Source of the DNA: Peribacillus sp. Bi96
GTDB taxonomy: Bacteria; Bacillota; Bacilli; Bacillales; DSM-1321
Assembly: GCF_918698115.1 (NCBI RefSeq)
Contig: NZ_CAKKLV010000003.1
Location: 329,244 to 393,243, forward strand
Direction: 5' to 3'
Length of the DNA stretch: 64,000 bases
Below, in pieces: positions 62,911-64,000 of this stretch (its first letter is position 1; each line of letters opens with the position of its first letter). A program made the translations under genes and the position numbers. Under the pieces are notes generated by a model, which made no database searches, had not been told where the DNA came from, and saw only the letters and a list, made by a program, of their open reading frames with translations.

Positions 62911-63000
62911 TTAAATTGAATAAAAGCTTAAAATTCCAATTATCATAGCGATTATAAGAATTGATACTAAACCAATAAGTGTTTTCTTCCAAGTTTTCAT
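62911..63000 (-). CDS. Small membrane peptide, 29 residues
   Basis: An ATG at 63000 follows AGTAGGTGATTAA, a good ribosome site, and codes for a basic start (MKTWKKTLIG) plus one hydrophobic helix. Similar tiny peptides occur as toxins, regulators or leader peptides. Family not recognised. Confidence 0.35.
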   Translation of the reverse strand: MKTWKKTLIGLVSILIIAMIIGILSFYSI

Positions 63001-63059
63001 TTAATCACCTACTATATTCAAAATTTAAAAAGATACCATCGCTAAACCAACTCTAATAA

Positions 63060-63149
63060 TCATTGAATAATCAAAAATATCTTTAACGCCCTACCGCCTG
63101 CAATAGATGTAGTAGATAAGCATAACAATGAAACAGTTTTATTCTTCAT
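63060..63149 (-). CDS. Short ORF, 29 residues
   Basis: An ATG at 63149 follows GTGAGGACT and codes for MKNKTVSLLCLSTTSIAGG and a hydrophobic end. It stands in line with two other tiny frames on the same strand. It may be a degraded precursor peptide or chance. Confidence 0.22.
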   Translation of the reverse strand: MKNKTVSLLCLSTTSIAGGRALKIFLIIQ

Positions 63150-63329
63150 AGTCCTCACTATCCCCAATAGATATTACCAAAAAATTAAATGAATTGTTGA
63201 ACTCCCTCAGTTTAATTCGATTTACTCACAAATACTCGCTTATTCGCAGGATTTCATCACCCTTGAATTTAAGTTCATGGTTAAACGGAGTGATTCAGGA
63301 CATGAAGATTTCGTGAAGGCATAGGGAAA

Positions 63330-63530
63330 TAAAGGAGTTGTACAATACTCCATATTTTACCATATAATGCACATTCTCCACGCCGCCCCTGGAGGCTTTC
63401 CCTCCCATGTCTCAACGGGTCAATTGCCCTATCATTCCTTCGTCATGCCTATCCAAGGGGTGGAGGCCAGTTATGCTAACCTGATGGGTCGGTGCCCTTT
63501 TGTTCAAGAAATCTGGTACTCCGTACATAT
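63330..63530 (-). other. GC-rich structured non-coding segment behind the IS110 transposase
   Basis: In AT-rich surroundings this 200-base stretch is GC-rich, has stops in all minus frames and contains hairpins such as GGGAGGGAAAGCCTCC. It lies 100-300 bases behind the transposase stop, where IS1111-group elements encode their guide (bridge/seek) RNA. No ncRNA family could be checked here. Confidence 0.4.
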
Positions 63531-63632
63531 TTGAAATCCTACGAATAAGCCAACATTAGTAAAAAGAAAACTATGAACATTAGTTTTTAAAGGTTCCCTT
63601 CGAGAACCCTATTAAAAAATTCCCCTTTAAAA

Positions 63633-64000
63633 CTACGCAACCAGTTCAGTTATAGGTTGAACTTTATCTGCACAATAAGACTCGTTTCTGCGTGCTATTC
63701 CAACAAATATCCTGGCTAGCTTACCCACCAATTTCATAATCGATTTCATTTTCTTCATTTTTTTCACCTTAACATTATGGGTGTGAATGGCTCGAAATTC
63801 CGTGTTATTCATCACAAGGCTCATGGTGGCTAAGTAAAGGAAACGCCTTAGCCTGGATCGTCCTCGCTTAGAGATGACAATTTGGCCTTTCCACTTTCCA
63901 GAGCTTGCTTCAGCCAGATGCAACCCAGCGTGCCGAAGTAAAGAATTACCGTGTGAAAAACCACTTAGATCTCCTGCTTCACCTAATATTCCGGCTAAAG
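63633..64000 (-). mobile_element. IS110-family transposase, 3' part (continues beyond the window)
   Basis: The open frame runs from the window edge to a stop at 63633 and gives the carboxyl domain of an IS110/IS1111-type transposase: LAGILGEAGDLSGFSHGNSL, then ASSGKWKG (with the catalytic-type Ser), ISKRGRSRLRRFLYLATMSL and a basic end. These are DEDD enzymes that act with a guide RNA. The amino-terminal RuvC-like part lies outside the window, so whether the element is intact is unknown. Confidence 0.85.

Overview
The window is low-GC DNA with strong Shine-Dalgarno sites, frequent TTG/GTG starts and many intrinsic terminators. Together with the gene content (Fer-type ferredoxin, BsdBC-like decarboxylase, MocR and DeoR regulators, a cre site, an SMR pair), this points to a soil Bacillaceae chromosome, perhaps Bacillus or Peribacillus (inference). 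It reads as an accessory catabolic region: many transporter-plus-enzyme operons, mostly on the minus strand, separated by decayed genes and relics of mobile elements.

0-14.6 kb: aromatic catabolism. After the 5' part of a sugar-phosphate isomerase-like gene and an ACS-type MFS transporter comes a minus-strand operon (8.77 to 2.4 kb) for catechol ortho-cleavage: cyclase-family hydrolase, double-domain carboxymuconolactone decarboxylase-like protein, two CoA-transferase subunits, muconate cycloisomerase, DUF3870 protein, thiolase and intradiol dioxygenase, then a deleted aromatic-acid MFS gene. An alpha/beta hydrolase lies just upstream. Further upstream are a ferredoxin and a ubiD/ubiX/flavin-barrel operon with a MerR regulator. 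The likely overall route is a hydroxybenzoate (protocatechuate is the simplest guess) to catechol, cis,cis-muconate, 3-oxoadipate and then succinyl-CoA plus acetyl-CoA. No ordinary muconolactone isomerase is visible. The hydrolase gene and the catechol operon are each preceded by the same promoter, conserved leader hairpin and intrinsic terminator module, which is the best candidate here for an undescribed regulatory system.

15-34 kb: an orphan ClpP-like protease; a divergent peptidase/PucR-regulator pair that lost both 5' ends in one apparent deletion; a small kinase-fold protein; an operon with a regulator of unusual build, an MlrC-type metalloprotein, a D-aminoacylase-like amidohydrolase and an MFS transporter; a MocR regulator followed by an aminotransferase relic and two exporters (EamA, LysE); and an M20 amidohydrolase with a two-gene DUF3100 membrane system.

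34-43 kb: an SMR pair, then a minus-strand operon of substrate-binding lipoprotein, alkaline-phosphatase-fold enzyme, two permeases, ATPase, DeoR regulator and HAD phosphatase (organophosphate or phosphonate uptake is inferred), a decayed peptide/nickel ABC ATPase and a frameshifted exported protein.

43-52 kb: a minus-strand acyl-CoA cluster with two acyl-CoA ligases, a thioesterase, two thiolases, an acyl-CoA dehydrogenase and an ACS-type MFS transporter, with paired palindromes upstream.

52.5-64 kb: a resolvase relic with res-like repeats, then a sucrose/fructoside operon (binding protein, two ABC permeases, MFS permease, GH32 hydrolase, fructokinase) controlled by a divergent LacI regulator with clear operators and a cre site. 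Beyond it are another res-like half site, an IS3-type relic, three tiny ORFs, and a truncated IS110-family transposase with a structured non-coding segment at its 3' side.
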